Shown piece by piece: positions 23,935-31,886 of a DNA stretch of 59,108 nucleotides (position 1 is its first letter; every line of letters starts with the position of its first letter). Position numbers and translations under genes: made by a program. The DNA comes from Oscillospiraceae bacterium (GTDB lineage: Bacteria; Bacillota; Clostridia; Oscillospirales; Oscillospiraceae), in NCBI GenBank assembly GCA_017538965.1, contig JAFYHU010000031.1, positions 1 through 59,108 on the forward strand, in the 5' to 3' direction. A model generated the notes under the pieces. It had not been told where the DNA came from and searched no databases. It saw nothing but the letters and a program-made list of their open reading frames with translations.

Positions 23935-23963
23935 ATTATACCAGCACAAACCCCGAAATGCAA
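23935..23963 (-). promoter_or_regulatory. parA-parB promoter
   Basis: Minus-strand TTGCAT (23958-23963) and TATAAT (23935-23940) with a 17-base spacer. parS site 1 begins one base beyond the -35 box. Confidence 0.8.
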
Positions 23964-23964
23964 T

Positions 23965-23980
23965 TGTTTCACGTGAAACA
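23965..23980. promoter_or_regulatory. parS site 1
   Basis: The perfect 16-bp palindrome TGTTTCACGTGAAACA, matching the bacterial parS consensus. It abuts the parA -35 box. Confidence 0.97.
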
Positions 23981-24000
23981 TTTTCTCTCATTTTCAAAAT

Positions 24001-24016
24001 TGTTTCACGTGAAACA
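24001..24016. promoter_or_regulatory. parS site 2
   Basis: A second exact TGTTTCACGTGAAACA, 36 bp centre to centre from site 1. Confidence 0.97.
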
Positions 24017-24085
24017 TAACCAAAGCCTTCCCTTTGATTTGATAAGAAAACAGAAAGAAACGCAAAAAACATCTCTCAAAAAGAA

Positions 24086-24224
24086 CTCCGCTCCGGCGGA
24101 GACCTCATCCGGCCTCACTTCGCTCAGCCACCTTTCGGGTTGCGATCACAGATCGCTTCCCGCTTTGGCTACAAACGTGCCCCCGGCACGTTTGCTTAAC
24201 GCGTCGCGCCTCAAAGGGGAAGGC
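24086..24224. repeat. R3 repeat carrying module M in its loop
   Basis: Starts with the hairpin CTCCGCTCCGGCGGAG and ACCTCATCCG, then CCACCTT. The copy ends in AAAGGGGAAGGCT. Where other R3 copies have only a short loop between CCTTCCCC and GGGGAAGG, this one holds the 75-bp module M (24135-24209), which contains GCGATCACAGATCGC and AAACGTGCC...GGCACGTTT hairpins. It ends 80 bases before the DUF559 gene. Confidence 0.75.
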
Positions 24225-24303
24225 TAAAATGAGCCGATTTCAGCTGGACGTTCTTCCTATGGTATGATATAAAGATATGGGAAAACCTACGGAGGTTTGA
24301 TGA

Positions 24304-24660
24304 ATGGCCATCTATTATTCAGAGAAGAATAAACCTCTTGCTCAAGAGCTTCGCAGAAACATGACCCGACAGGAAAGACATCTGTGGTATGATTTTCTGT
24401 CAACTTATCCCGTTCAATTTCGACGACAAAAGCAGTTAGGACGATATATAGTTGATTTCTACTGCAGTAAGGCGAAGCTTGTCATAGAACTTGACGGAAG
24501 CCAACACTTTTCTGAGGAAGGCCGTGAGTATGATGCAGAAAGAGATGCCTATCTGAAAGGTATGGATCTGCTGATCTTCAGAATTCCGAACAATGATATA
24601 GACCAGAATTTTATTGGTGTCTGCGATAGAATTGATGCGCTTGTAAAAGAGAGGTTATAA
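24304..24660 (+). CDS. DUF559 (Vsr-like) endonuclease-fold protein, copy 1
   Basis: A 118-residue protein of the DUF559 family, related to the very-short-patch repair nuclease fold (PD-(D/E)XK-like). Visible family features are NMTRQERHLWYDFLSTYP, FRRQKQLGRYIVDFYC with the first likely catalytic Asp, VIELDGSQHF with the second acidic position, and LLIFRIPNNDI. An ACGGAGG ribosome site and a TATGATATAA box lie just upstream. The gene is flanked by R3 palindromic repeats on both sides and sits between parS sites 2 and 3. A second, divergent copy lies at 39594. Biochemical activity is unknown; a role in mobilising or maintaining the repeats is inference. Confidence 0.85.
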   Translation: MAIYYSEKNKPLAQELRRNMTRQERHLWYDFLSTYPVQFRRQKQLGRYIVDFYCSKAKLVIELDGSQHFSEEGREYDAERDAYLKGMDLLIFRIPNNDIDQNFIGVCDRIDALVKERL

Positions 24661-24674
24661 CTATCTGCAACCAC

Positions 24675-24730
24675 CAAAGCCTTCCCCTCTGGGGAAGGTG
24701 CCCCAGTGCGTACACTGGGGCGGATGAGGT
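24675..24730. repeat. R3 repeat, 15 bases after DUF559 copy 1
   Basis: Hairpin CCTTCCCC-tct-GGGGAAGG, then a second hairpin GCCCCAGTG-cgta-CACTGGGGC, then GGATGAGGT. The middle hairpin has a sequence unlike that of other copies but is perfectly self-complementary. Confidence 0.8.
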
Positions 24731-24812
24731 CTCTCGTAAAGTAGGCCTCTGTTGCGGTGGAGCTACTATTTTCATCTGTTGGCAAGACAACGCCGAAAAA
24801 GAAGATAGAAAA

Positions 24813-24892
24813 GTCCGCTGCGGCGGGGACCTCATCCGTCATCCGGCTTGCGGGAGACGCCGGATGCCACCTTCCCCAGAGGGGAAGGCTTT
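24813..24892. repeat. R3 repeat in inverted orientation
   Basis: GTCCGCTGCGGCGGGGAC and CTCATCCGT, a hairpin CATCCGGC...GCCGGATG, then CACCTTCCCC-aga-GGGGAAGGCTTT. It faces the copy at 24675 in reverse and ends 11 bases before parS site 3. Confidence 0.8.
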
Positions 24893-24902
24893 ATTTCAAA
24901 AA

Positions 24903-24918
24903 TGTTTCACGTGAAACA
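24903..24918. promoter_or_regulatory. parS site 3
   Basis: A third exact TGTTTCACGTGAAACA. It is separated from sites 1-2 by the 0.9-kb DUF559/R3 segment. Confidence 0.97.
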
Positions 24919-25016
24919 TTGAGGATCAAAATATGGTGTATCGGAGGAAAGCGGACCACAAGACCTTGGAAGCGGGAAAAGATCGCAAAAAAAGCCGGAT
25001 TTGCGTGAAAAAATGC

Positions 25017-25045
25017 TTGCTTTTCCCATTCTTCTTTGTTATAAT
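25017..25045 (+). promoter_or_regulatory. rpsT promoter
   Basis: TTGCTT and TATAAT with a 17-base spacer. The short leader after it contains the hairpin GCG-A-GTGC/GCAC-C-CGC at 25053-25072, ahead of the ribosome site. Confidence 0.75.
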
Positions 25046-25104
25046 CACTAAACGCGAGTGCGAGCACCCGCGGGAATTCCATTCAGGAGGAGGTGGCAAA
25101 CTGC

Positions 25105-25368
25105 ATGGCAAACATCAAGTCTTCTGCAAAGAGAGACGAAAAGTCCAAGGAACTTCGTGCGAAGAATCGCGCTGAGAAAACCGCTCTGAAGAGCACCATG
25201 AAGAAATTCGAGGCCGCTGTGAACGAAGGAAACAAGGAAGCAGCCGCCGATGCCTATAAAGTTGCTGTTAAGACTGTTGACCGTGCCGCCGGAAAAGGCT
25301 TGCTGCATAAGAACAATGCCGCACGCAAAAAGTCGGCTATGGCCGGAAAGCTCAACGATCTGGGCTGA
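25105..25368 (+). CDS. rpsT: 30S ribosomal protein S20
   Basis: An 87-residue primary 16S-rRNA-binding protein, Lys/Ala-rich and helical as expected: [20 protein letters not shown], then [13 protein letters not shown], and [19 protein letters not shown] at the end. I chose the ATG at MANIKSS, which has an AGGAGGAGG site 11 bases away. An upstream in-frame GTG would overlap that site. It is the first rightward housekeeping gene after the strand switch. A terminator follows directly. Confidence 0.96.
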   Translation: MANIKSSAKRDEKSKELRAKNRAEKTALKSTMKKFEAAVNEGNKEAAADAYKVAVKTVDRAAGKGLLHKNNAARKKSAMAGKLNDLG

Positions 25369-25389
25369 GAACATTCTTTACCGTGATGC

Positions 25390-25426
25390 AAAGGGGCGCA
25401 GATTCTGCGTCCCTTGGGCTTTTTGA
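25390..25426 (+). terminator. rpsT terminator
   Basis: Hairpin AAGGGGCGCAGA/TCTGCGTCCCTT followed by GGGCTTTTTG. Confidence 0.8.
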
Positions 25427-25440
25427 AGGGAAAGGTGCGC

Positions 25441-26328
25441 ATGAAAAAACTGATGCTGATCGTCAATCCCCAGGCCGGCCGCGGCGGTTATCGCTATTAT
25501 TTCGGAGAGGCGATGAAAACGCTGGCGGACGGCGGGTACCGGACCGAGCTGTTTTTCACCTCCGGGCCGAAGCAGGCGACCGCGCTGGCAAAGGCCTACG
25601 CGGCCGAGTTTGACACGGTCGCCTGCGTCGGCGGAGACGGCACCCTCAGCGAGGTCATCGGCGGCCTGATGAAGATCCCGAATCCCCCGCCGATCGGCTA
25701 TATCCCGATGGGGACGACCAACGACGTGGCCAGCACCATCGGCCTGCCGAAAAACGACACCATCGGCGCCGCCCGGCGCATCGTCGAGGGAAAGGAACAT
25801 CCCTTTGACGTAGGAGGCTTCGGCAAAGACGATTACTTCGCCTATATCGCGGCCTTCGGTGCCTTCACCGAGGTCAGCTATGCCACCCCGCAGGACCAGA
25901 AGCGCACGCTGGGCCAGCTGGCCTATGTGCTGCAGGGGGCCCAGCAGCTCGGAAAGATTGAGAAAATCCCCGTCCGGGTGGAATACGACGACGGCGTCTT
26001 CGAGGGCGAACTGGTCTACGGAAGCATGTCCAACTCGACCTCGGTGGCCGGCATCGTGCGCCTGCGCGACGAGATGGTAAGCCTCGGCGACGGCATGAGC
26101 GAGCTGGTCCTGGTGCAGGACCCGGGAACCATCGACGCCTACGGCGAAATGGTGACGGCCGTTCTGTCCCGGCGCTTTGACAGCGAGTATCTGAAGATCA
26201 TTCATACCCGGCATGCCCGTTTTGTTTTCGAGAAGCCGGTCGCCTGGACGCGCGACGGCGAAGACGGCGGAAAGCACCGGGAAGTGGAGCTCTACAACTA
26301 TCACGCGCCGGTCAGGCTGATTTTTTAA
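25441..26328 (+). CDS. diacylglycerol kinase family lipid kinase
   Basis: A 295-residue member of the DAGK/YegS/BmrU lipid-kinase family. The nucleotide-binding opening LMLIVNPQAGRGG and the signature CVGGDGTLSEVIGGLM are both clear, followed by YIPMGTTNDVASTIGLP. These soluble or membrane-associated kinases phosphorylate diacylglycerol or related lipids; in Bacillota DgkB recycles DAG from lipoteichoic acid synthesis. Start at MKKLMLIV, preceded by AAAGGTG. It lies 15 bases before asnS, so they may share a message. The specific lipid substrate cannot be told. Confidence 0.9.
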   Translation: MKKLMLIVNPQAGRGGYRYYFGEAMKTLADGGYRTELFFTSGPKQATALAKAYAAEFDTVACVGGDGTLSEVIGGLMKIPNPPPIGYIPMGTTNDVASTIGLPKNDTIGAARRIVEGKEHPFDVGGFGKDDYFAYIAAFGAFTEVSYATPQDQKRTLGQLAYVLQGAQQLGKIEKIPVRVEYDDGVFEGELVYGSMSNSTSVAGIVRLRDEMVSLGDGMSELVLVQDPGTIDAYGEMVTAVLSRRFDSEYLKIIHTRHARFVFEKPVAWTRDGEDGGKHREVELYNYHAPVRLIF

Positions 26329-26343
26329 AAGGAGAGAGGCAGA

Positions 26344-27738
26344 ATGAAAAGAACGAAGATCGCCGCCGTCTATGCGGACGCGGCAGCCTTTGCGGAACAG
26401 GAACTGACGGTCTGCGGCTGGGTCCGCACGGTCCGCGACATGAAAAACTTCGGCTTCATCGAGCTCAACGACGGCAGCTGCTTCAAGTCGCTGCAGGTCG
26501 TGTTTGCCCGCGAGAGCCTTGAAAACTACGACGAAATCGCACGCCAGAACGTCGGCGCGGCCCTGATTGTCAGGGGACAGCTGGTCCTGACCCCCGAGGC
26601 CAAGCAGCCGTTTGAGCTGAAGGCGGCGGAAATCGCGGTCGAAGGCCCGTCGACGCCGGATTATCCCCTGCAGAAGAAGCGCCACACGGTGGAGTTTCTG
26701 CGGACGATCCAGCATCTGCGCCCGCGCACCAACCTCTTCTCGGCGGTTTTCCGCGTACGCAGCGTCGCCGCGCAGGCCATTCATGAGTTCTTCCGCGACC
26801 GGGGCTTCGTCTATGTCCAGACCCCGATCATCACCGGCTCGGACTGCGAGGGCGCGGGCGAGATGTTCCGCGTCACGACCCTGGACCTGAACAATCCGCC
26901 GCGCAGGGAAGACGGCACGGTCGACGACAGCCAGGACTTCTTCGGCAAGGTCACGAGCCTCACGGTTTCCGGCCAGCTCAACGCCGAAAACTTCGCCATG
27001 GCTTTCGGCGACGTCTATACCTTCGGACCCACCTTCCGCGCGGAAGTGTCCTACACCCAGCGGCACGCGGCGGAGTTCTGGATGATCGAGCCCGAAATGG
27101 CCTTTGCAGACCTGTACGACTATATGGACACCGCGGAAGCGATGGTCAAGTACGTCATCAACACGGTCCTCGAGCGCTGCCCGCAGGAGATGACCTTCTT
27201 CAACGCCTTTGTGGACAAGGGCCTGCTGGACCGCCTCGGCAACGTGATATCGCATGAGTTCGGACGCGTCAGCTACACCGAAGCCGTCGAGATCCTGAAG
27301 AAGAGCGGCCGGAAGTTCGATTATCCCGTGGAATGGGGCATCGACCTGCAGACCGAGCACGAGCGCTACCTCACCGAAGAGGTCTTCAAGCGCCCGATCT
27401 TCGTCACCGACTATCCGAAGGACATCAAGGCCTTCTACATGCGCCTGAACGACGACGGCAAGACCGTCGCGGCGGCCGACTGCCTGGTTCCCGGCATCGG
27501 CGAGATCATCGGAGGCAGCCAGAGAGAGGAGCGCCTCGAGGTGCTGCAGAAGAGGATGCAGGAGCTCGGCCTGAAGGAAGAGGACTACTGGTGGTATCTC
27601 GATCTGCGCCGTTACGGCAGCTGCCGGCACGCGGGCTACGGCCTCGGCTTTGAGCGGCTGGTCATGTATCTGACGGGCGTCTCGAACATCCGCGATGTCG
27701 AGCTGCACCCGCGCACCACGGGCAATGCGGACTTCTGA
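26344..27738 (+). CDS. asnS: asparagine--tRNA ligase
   Basis: A 464-residue class IIb synthetase. The N-terminal OB anticodon-binding domain runs through [21 protein letters not shown] to about residue 110. The catalytic core has the class II landmarks [42 protein letters not shown] and a C-terminal motif 3 [15 protein letters not shown]. The asparaginyl rather than aspartyl assignment rests on the overall AsnRS pattern. An AAAGGAGAG ribosome site precedes the ATG. No T-box is seen upstream. The last 14 bases overlap the next gene. Confidence 0.96.
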   Translation: MKRTKIAAVYADAAAFAEQELTVCGWVRTVRDMKNFGFIELNDGSCFKSLQVVFARESLENYDEIARQNVGAALIVRGQLVLTPEAKQPFELKAAEIAVEGPSTPDYPLQKKRHTVEFLRTIQHLRPRTNLFSAVFRVRSVAAQAIHEFFRDRGFVYVQTPIITGSDCEGAGEMFRVTTLDLNNPPRREDGTVDDSQDFFGKVTSLTVSGQLNAENFAMAFGDVYTFGPTFRAEVSYTQRHAAEFWMIEPEMAFADLYDYMDTAEAMVKYVINTVLERCPQEMTFFNAFVDKGLLDRLGNVISHEFGRVSYTEAVEILKKSGRKFDYPVEWGIDLQTEHERYLTEEVFKRPIFVTDYPKDIKAFYMRLNDDGKTVAAADCLVPGIGEIIGGSQREERLEVLQKRMQELGLKEEDYWWYLDLRRYGSCRHAGYGLGFERLVMYLTGVSNIRDVELHPRTTGNADF

Positions 27739-28921
27739 GTCTTCCAGGCGAAAAAAACGGCAGCGGACGCTGTTTCTGCTGCCGCTTTTTCTTATTCTGC
27801 TGGGCGCGGCCTGCTTTCTGCTGTATAAGAACGTAGGCATCCGGCAGGCAAACGCGCCGCTGCCGGAAGAACAGCCCGCCGAGACGCCGGAACCGACCCC
27901 GACTCCTACCCCGACGCCCACGCCCACTCCCACTCCCACCCCGACGCCTCCTCCGACGATCGTCTATACGATCCCGGAAAACGTGCTGCAGGGCATGGAG
28001 CCGGACCCGGAAGGCTATCACGAGAGCATGGACGCGGGCGAGCTTGCGGCCTTTCTCGAACGGGACGAGGTGCAGGCTCTGATCGGGGACCGGAAGCCGC
28101 TCTGGAACGCCGAAATCGAGCGCTACCCGGACACGCCGATCCGCTGGTACTTCGACGAGACCATCCTCTGCATCGTGTGGCAGGAGGTGGAGGCCCAGGC
28201 GGTCGGCACCTTCTCGGAGATCTTTGTGCAGGACGGCTCGCAGCTGAGAAGAAAAATCTCGGCCGACCAGCTCTGGAGCTTTGCCTTTGAGACGACCTCG
28301 GCCTTTGCCGCCGACACGCGTGCGGTGCTGGCCTTCGGCGGGGACTTCTACTACCACGGCCGCGCCTGCGGGGTCGGCTTCTATCAGCGGGAGTGCTACC
28401 GCTTTGACCCGAAGACCTGCGACACCTGCTACATCACGTCTGACGGCGACATGCTGTTTTCCTACCGGAACCAGTTTACGACGCAGGAGGAGGCGGAGCG
28501 GTTTGCCGCCGAGAACGACGTGCTCTTCTCGCTCGGCTTCGGCCCGGTCCTGATCGACGAGTATCAGGACGTGACGCCTGAGGACTATCCCTGGGGCGAG
28601 GTGAAGGACACCTACGCGCGCTCGGCGCTCGGTCTGTTCGAGAAGCACCACTACCTGACCATGAACATCAACTGCGCCCAGCCCGGCACGGAGTATTACA
28701 ACCTCGCGACGCTGCGGCAGGAGGCGGACGCCATGGTAAAGCGCGGCTGCCGCAAGGCCTATGCGCTGGACGGCGGCCAGACCGCGACCACGGTCTTCGG
28801 CGGCCAGCTCATCAACCCGGTCCAGTTCGGCTGGGAGAAGGAGATCAGCGACATCATCTACTTTGCCTCCGCCCGCGGCGGCGAAGCAAAGGAAATCCCC
28901 TGGGACCAGATTGAAAGATGA
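27725..28921 (+). CDS. membrane-anchored phosphodiester glycosidase (NAGPA/DUF2233) family protein
   Basis: A 398-residue protein predicted to be extracellular. A basic N-terminus (RRKKRQR) precedes one hydrophobic segment ([19 protein letters not shown]). A low-complexity Thr-Pro linker of about 20 residues follows, and then a globular domain. The C-terminal part [20 protein letters not shown] and [22 protein letters not shown] match the NAGPA-like fold, proposed to hydrolyse sugar phosphodiesters in cell-envelope polymers. The start at MRTSESS overlaps asnS by 14 bases and has no good ribosome site, so translational coupling to asnS is likely. Substrate unknown. Confidence 0.8.
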   Translation: MRTSESSRRKKRQRTLFLLPLFLILLGAACFLLYKNVGIRQANAPLPEEQPAETPEPTPTPTPTPTPTPTPTPTPPPTIVYTIPENVLQGMEPDPEGYHESMDAGELAAFLERDEVQALIGDRKPLWNAEIERYPDTPIRWYFDETILCIVWQEVEAQAVGTFSEIFVQDGSQLRRKISADQLWSFAFETTSAFAADTRAVLAFGGDFYYHGRACGVGFYQRECYRFDPKTCDTCYITSDGDMLFSYRNQFTTQEEAERFAAENDVLFSLGFGPVLIDEYQDVTPEDYPWGEVKDTYARSALGLFEKHHYLTMNINCAQPGTEYYNLATLRQEADAMVKRGCRKAYALDGGQTATTVFGGQLINPVQFGWEKEISDIIYFASARGGEAKEIPWDQIER

Positions 28922-28950
28922 AAACGCCCCGGAAAACGGGGCGTTTTTTG
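28921..28950 (+). terminator. terminator after the NAGPA-family gene
   Basis: Hairpin AAAACGCCCCG/CGGGGCGTTTT with a T6 tail. Confidence 0.92.
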
Positions 28951-29045
28951 TACACTTTACCGGTATGGTCAGGGGCCGGATGCTGTGATATACTGTAAAC
29001 TGGCCTTTTATGGGGCCTATACACCTCCGGAGGAACAGAGAGTTT

Positions 29046-30812
29046 ATGAACATCTCGAATCTGATCGGGCTTTTAAGCGGTCTGGCGCTCTTCCTGTACG
29101 GCATTTCGCTGATGGGCGACGGCCTCAGCAAGGTCGCCGGCGACAGACTGCAGAAAATATTGTATCAGCTGACCAGCAACCCCGTCAGGGGCATTCTCCT
29201 CGGTATTGCGGTCACCGCGCTGATTCAGTCCTCTTCCGCGACCAGCGTCATGGCCATCGGCTTCGTCAACTCGGGCCTGATGCAGTTCAACGAAGCGGTC
29301 AGCATCATTCTCGGTTCGATCGTCGGCACCAGCATCACCGGCTGGATCGTCAGCCTGACGGCGCTGGATCCGGGCGAAGGCATCATGGTGGTTTTCTCCA
29401 CGACCTTCATCACCGGCGTTCTCGCGATCGTGGGCATCTGCCTCTACAAGTTCAGCAAGAAGCCGATGCGCAATCACATCGGCGCGATCCTGCTGGGTCT
29501 CGCGGTTCTGATGTTCGGCATGAACACGATGAGCGCATCGGTCACGCCGCTTCGGGAGAACGAACAGTTCCTGGCCATGCTGACCCGCTTCTCCAACCCG
29601 TTTCTCGGTCTGCTGGTCGGCATCGTCTTTACCGCGATTATCCAGTCCTCCGCGGCGGCGGTCGGCATTCTGCAGGCCCTGAGCATGACGGGCAGCCTCT
29701 CCTTCGCCGAGACCTATCCGATCATCCTCGGCATTGCCATCGGCGGCGCGCTGCCGGTCCTGCTGGGCGCGATGGGCGCCTCGCTGAACGCCCGGAGAAC
29801 CGCCCTGGTCCACCTGTTCATCGACGTTTTGGGCGCGGCCTTCTGCGGAATCGTGTTCTATGCGATCAACGCCGTGCACCCGTTTTCGTTTATGAACGCG
29901 ACCATGACGCCGGTCAGGGTCGCGGCGCTCAACACCGTCTTCCGCATCGTGACCGTCGTGGTGCTGACCCCGGCAATCAGCCTGCTCGGGAAGCTCGCCT
30001 GCATGATCCTGAAGGACCCGCCGGACGCGCAGCCGGAGAACATCCCGGGTGACTGGGACCTGCTGGACGAGCGCTTCCTCAGCCATCCGGCCATTGCCAT
30101 CGAACAGAGCCGCATCGTCGTCTTCTCGATGGCGGCCTATGTGCAGGGCAACCTTGACAAGGCCCTGAGCCTGCTCCACGAGTACAGCGAGGAGGGCTTC
30201 CAGGAGGTCCAGGATCTGGAAGAGACCGTCGACCATTACGAGGACAAGATCGGCACCTATCTCGTCAAGGTCAGCGCGGCGGAGCTGACCGCCAAGCAGA
30301 ACGAGGACCTCTACCAGTTCCTGCACGCGATCACGGACCTTGAGCGCATTTCGGACCACGCGACGAACATCTCGGAAAACGCCAAGGAGATCTACGACAA
30401 ATCCATCGTGCTCAGCCCCGACGCCATCCACGAGCTGAACGTCATGGAAGCGGCGGTCCGGGAGGTGGTGGACCTCGCGATCCGTGCCCTGACGGATGAG
30501 GATCAGGAGAGCGCCCACATGGTCGAGCCGCTGGAAGAGCTGATTGACGACCTGAGCGACGAGATGAAGCACCGCCACGTCGACCGCCTGCAGAAAGGCA
30601 TCTGCACTCTGCAGCACGGCTTCGTCTTCAACGACCTGATTACGAATTTCGAGCGGATCAGCGATCACTGCAGCAACATCGCGGTGGCAATGATCGAGCT
30701 GGAAAAGGACGCCTTCGACACCCACGACTATGTCGAGAGCCTGATCGCCCGCAAGGACGAGGAGTTCCAGCGCTACTTCCATAAATTCAAGGAAAAATAC
30801 ACCCTCGACTGA
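29046..30812 (+). CDS. Na/Pi cotransporter family protein with PhoU-like domain
   Basis: A 588-residue polytopic membrane protein. The N-terminal half contains the two QSS repeats of the NptA/YjbB family: TALIQSSSATSVMAIG and FTAIIQSSAAAVGIL. Several hydrophobic segments surround them. The last 200 or so residues form a helical PhoU-like domain (LEETVDHYEDKIGTYLVKV, AITDLERISDHATNISENA, FERISDHCSNIAVAM). The likely role is sodium-coupled phosphate transport with an attached regulatory domain. Start at MNISNLIG after CCGGAGGA. It stands alone between two terminators. Confidence 0.92.
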   Translation: MNISNLIGLLSGLALFLYGISLMGDGLSKVAGDRLQKILYQLTSNPVRGILLGIAVTALIQSSSATSVMAIGFVNSGLMQFNEAVSIILGSIVGTSITGWIVSLTALDPGEGIMVVFSTTFITGVLAIVGICLYKFSKKPMRNHIGAILLGLAVLMFGMNTMSASVTPLRENEQFLAMLTRFSNPFLGLLVGIVFTAIIQSSAAAVGILQALSMTGSLSFAETYPIILGIAIGGALPVLLGAMGASLNARRTALVHLFIDVLGAAFCGIVFYAINAVHPFSFMNATMTPVRVAALNTVFRIVTVVVLTPAISLLGKLACMILKDPPDAQPENIPGDWDLLDERFLSHPAIAIEQSRIVVFSMAAYVQGNLDKALSLLHEYSEEGFQEVQDLEETVDHYEDKIGTYLVKVSAAELTAKQNEDLYQFLHAITDLERISDHATNISENAKEIYDKSIVLSPDAIHELNVMEAAVREVVDLAIRALTDEDQESAHMVEPLEELIDDLSDEMKHRHVDRLQKGICTLQHGFVFNDLITNFERISDHCSNIAVAMIELEKDAFDTHDYVESLIARKDEEFQRYFHKFKEKYTLD

Positions 30813-30822
30813 AAGCCGAAAC

Positions 30823-30850
30823 AAAAGCCCACAGAAGTGGGCTTTTGTTG
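30823..30850 (+). terminator. terminator after the Na/Pi transporter
   Basis: Hairpin AAAAGCCCAC/GTGGGCTTTT, followed by GTTG. Confidence 0.85.
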
Positions 30851-30866
30851 CAGAAAGGAAAAAGCC

Positions 30867-31874
30867 ATGCCGAAAAGAAAAATCCTGCTGCTGGCCACCG
30901 GCGGAACCATCGCCTCTCTCGAGACGGAGCACGGCCTGAAGCCGGGCCTTGACGCCGCACAGCTGCTCTCCTATATTCCGGAGGTCTGCGCGGAGGTCGA
31001 CATTGACGCGGTGCAGGTCTGCAACATCGATTCCTCGAACATGACCCCGCCTGTCTGGGAGCAGATCGTCCGGGCCGTCGAGGAGCGCTATCTGCAGTAC
31101 GACGGCTTCGTGATCTGCCACGGGACCGACACCATGGCCTACACCTCGGCGGCGCTCTCGTACATGATCCAGAACTCCAACCGCCCGATCGTGATCACGG
31201 GCTCTCAGAAGCCCATCAGCGAGAACAGCACCGACGCCCGGAGAAACCTGATCGACAGCATCCGCTATGCCGCCGACCCGGACTCGCGCGGGGTAGTGCT
31301 GGTCTTCAACGGCAGCGTCATCGCCGGCACCCGGGCCAAGAAGACCTACGCCCACAGCTACAACGCCTTCTCCAGCGTGAACTTCCCGGCTCTGGCCGCC
31401 ATCCAGGAGCGGAAGATCATCCGCTTCGTGCCGCAGCCGCCCTTTTCCGAGCCGGTGCGCTTTTCCCACCGGATGCACGACAGCATCGTCGTCCTCAAGC
31501 TGATCCCCGGCACGAAGCCCGAGCTGCTGGAATACCTGTTCCGCAATTACGACTGTCTGGTCATCGAAAGCTTCGGCGTCGGCGGCATCCCCCGGAACCT
31601 GCTCGAGACCTTCTGCCGCGAGATGGAAAAGTGGATTTCCAAGGGCAAGATTGTCGTCATGGCGACCCAGGTGGCAAACGAGGGCAGCAACATGGAGGTC
31701 TACGAGGTCGGCCAGAAGGTCAAGGAGGATTTTCATCTGATGGAGGCCTACGACATGACCCTCGAGGCGACTATCACCAAGCTCATGTACCTGATGGGCA
31801 GCTGCGGCGGCAGCTACACGGCCATCTGCGACGGCTTTTACAAGACCGTCAACTACGACATTCTGAGCAGATAA
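30867..31874 (+). CDS. ansA: type I L-asparaginase
   Basis: A 335-residue cytoplasmic-type asparaginase converting asparagine to aspartate and ammonia. The first catalytic threonine lies in LLLATGGTIASL. The second motif FVICHGTDTMAYTSAAL carries the Thr/Asp pair. PIVITGSQKPISENSTDARRN follows. No signal peptide is present, so this is the cytoplasmic type. The start MPKRKILLL follows GAAAGGAAAAAG. Twelve bases separate it from the TtcA-like gene, so they are probably one unit. Confidence 0.93.
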   Translation: MPKRKILLLATGGTIASLETEHGLKPGLDAAQLLSYIPEVCAEVDIDAVQVCNIDSSNMTPPVWEQIVRAVEERYLQYDGFVICHGTDTMAYTSAALSYMIQNSNRPIVITGSQKPISENSTDARRNLIDSIRYAADPDSRGVVLVFNGSVIAGTRAKKTYAHSYNAFSSVNFPALAAIQERKIIRFVPQPPFSEPVRFSHRMHDSIVVLKLIPGTKPELLEYLFRNYDCLVIESFGVGGIPRNLLETFCREMEKWISKGKIVVMATQVANEGSNMEVYEVGQKVKEDFHLMEAYDMTLEATITKLMYLMGSCGGSYTAICDGFYKTVNYDILSR

Positions 31875-31886
31875 ACGGAGCGGAGC

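Noticed and set aside
25378-27939. An 853-codon open frame on the minus strand starting with Gly-Val repeats
   Set aside because: It is the antisense reading of the lipid kinase, asnS and the Thr-Pro linker; the Gly-Val repeat is only the complement of that linker.
27890-27955. Tandem CCGACGCCCA-type repeat as possible non-coding repeat
   Set aside because: It is in frame and encodes the Thr-Pro linker of an exported protein, a common spacer.
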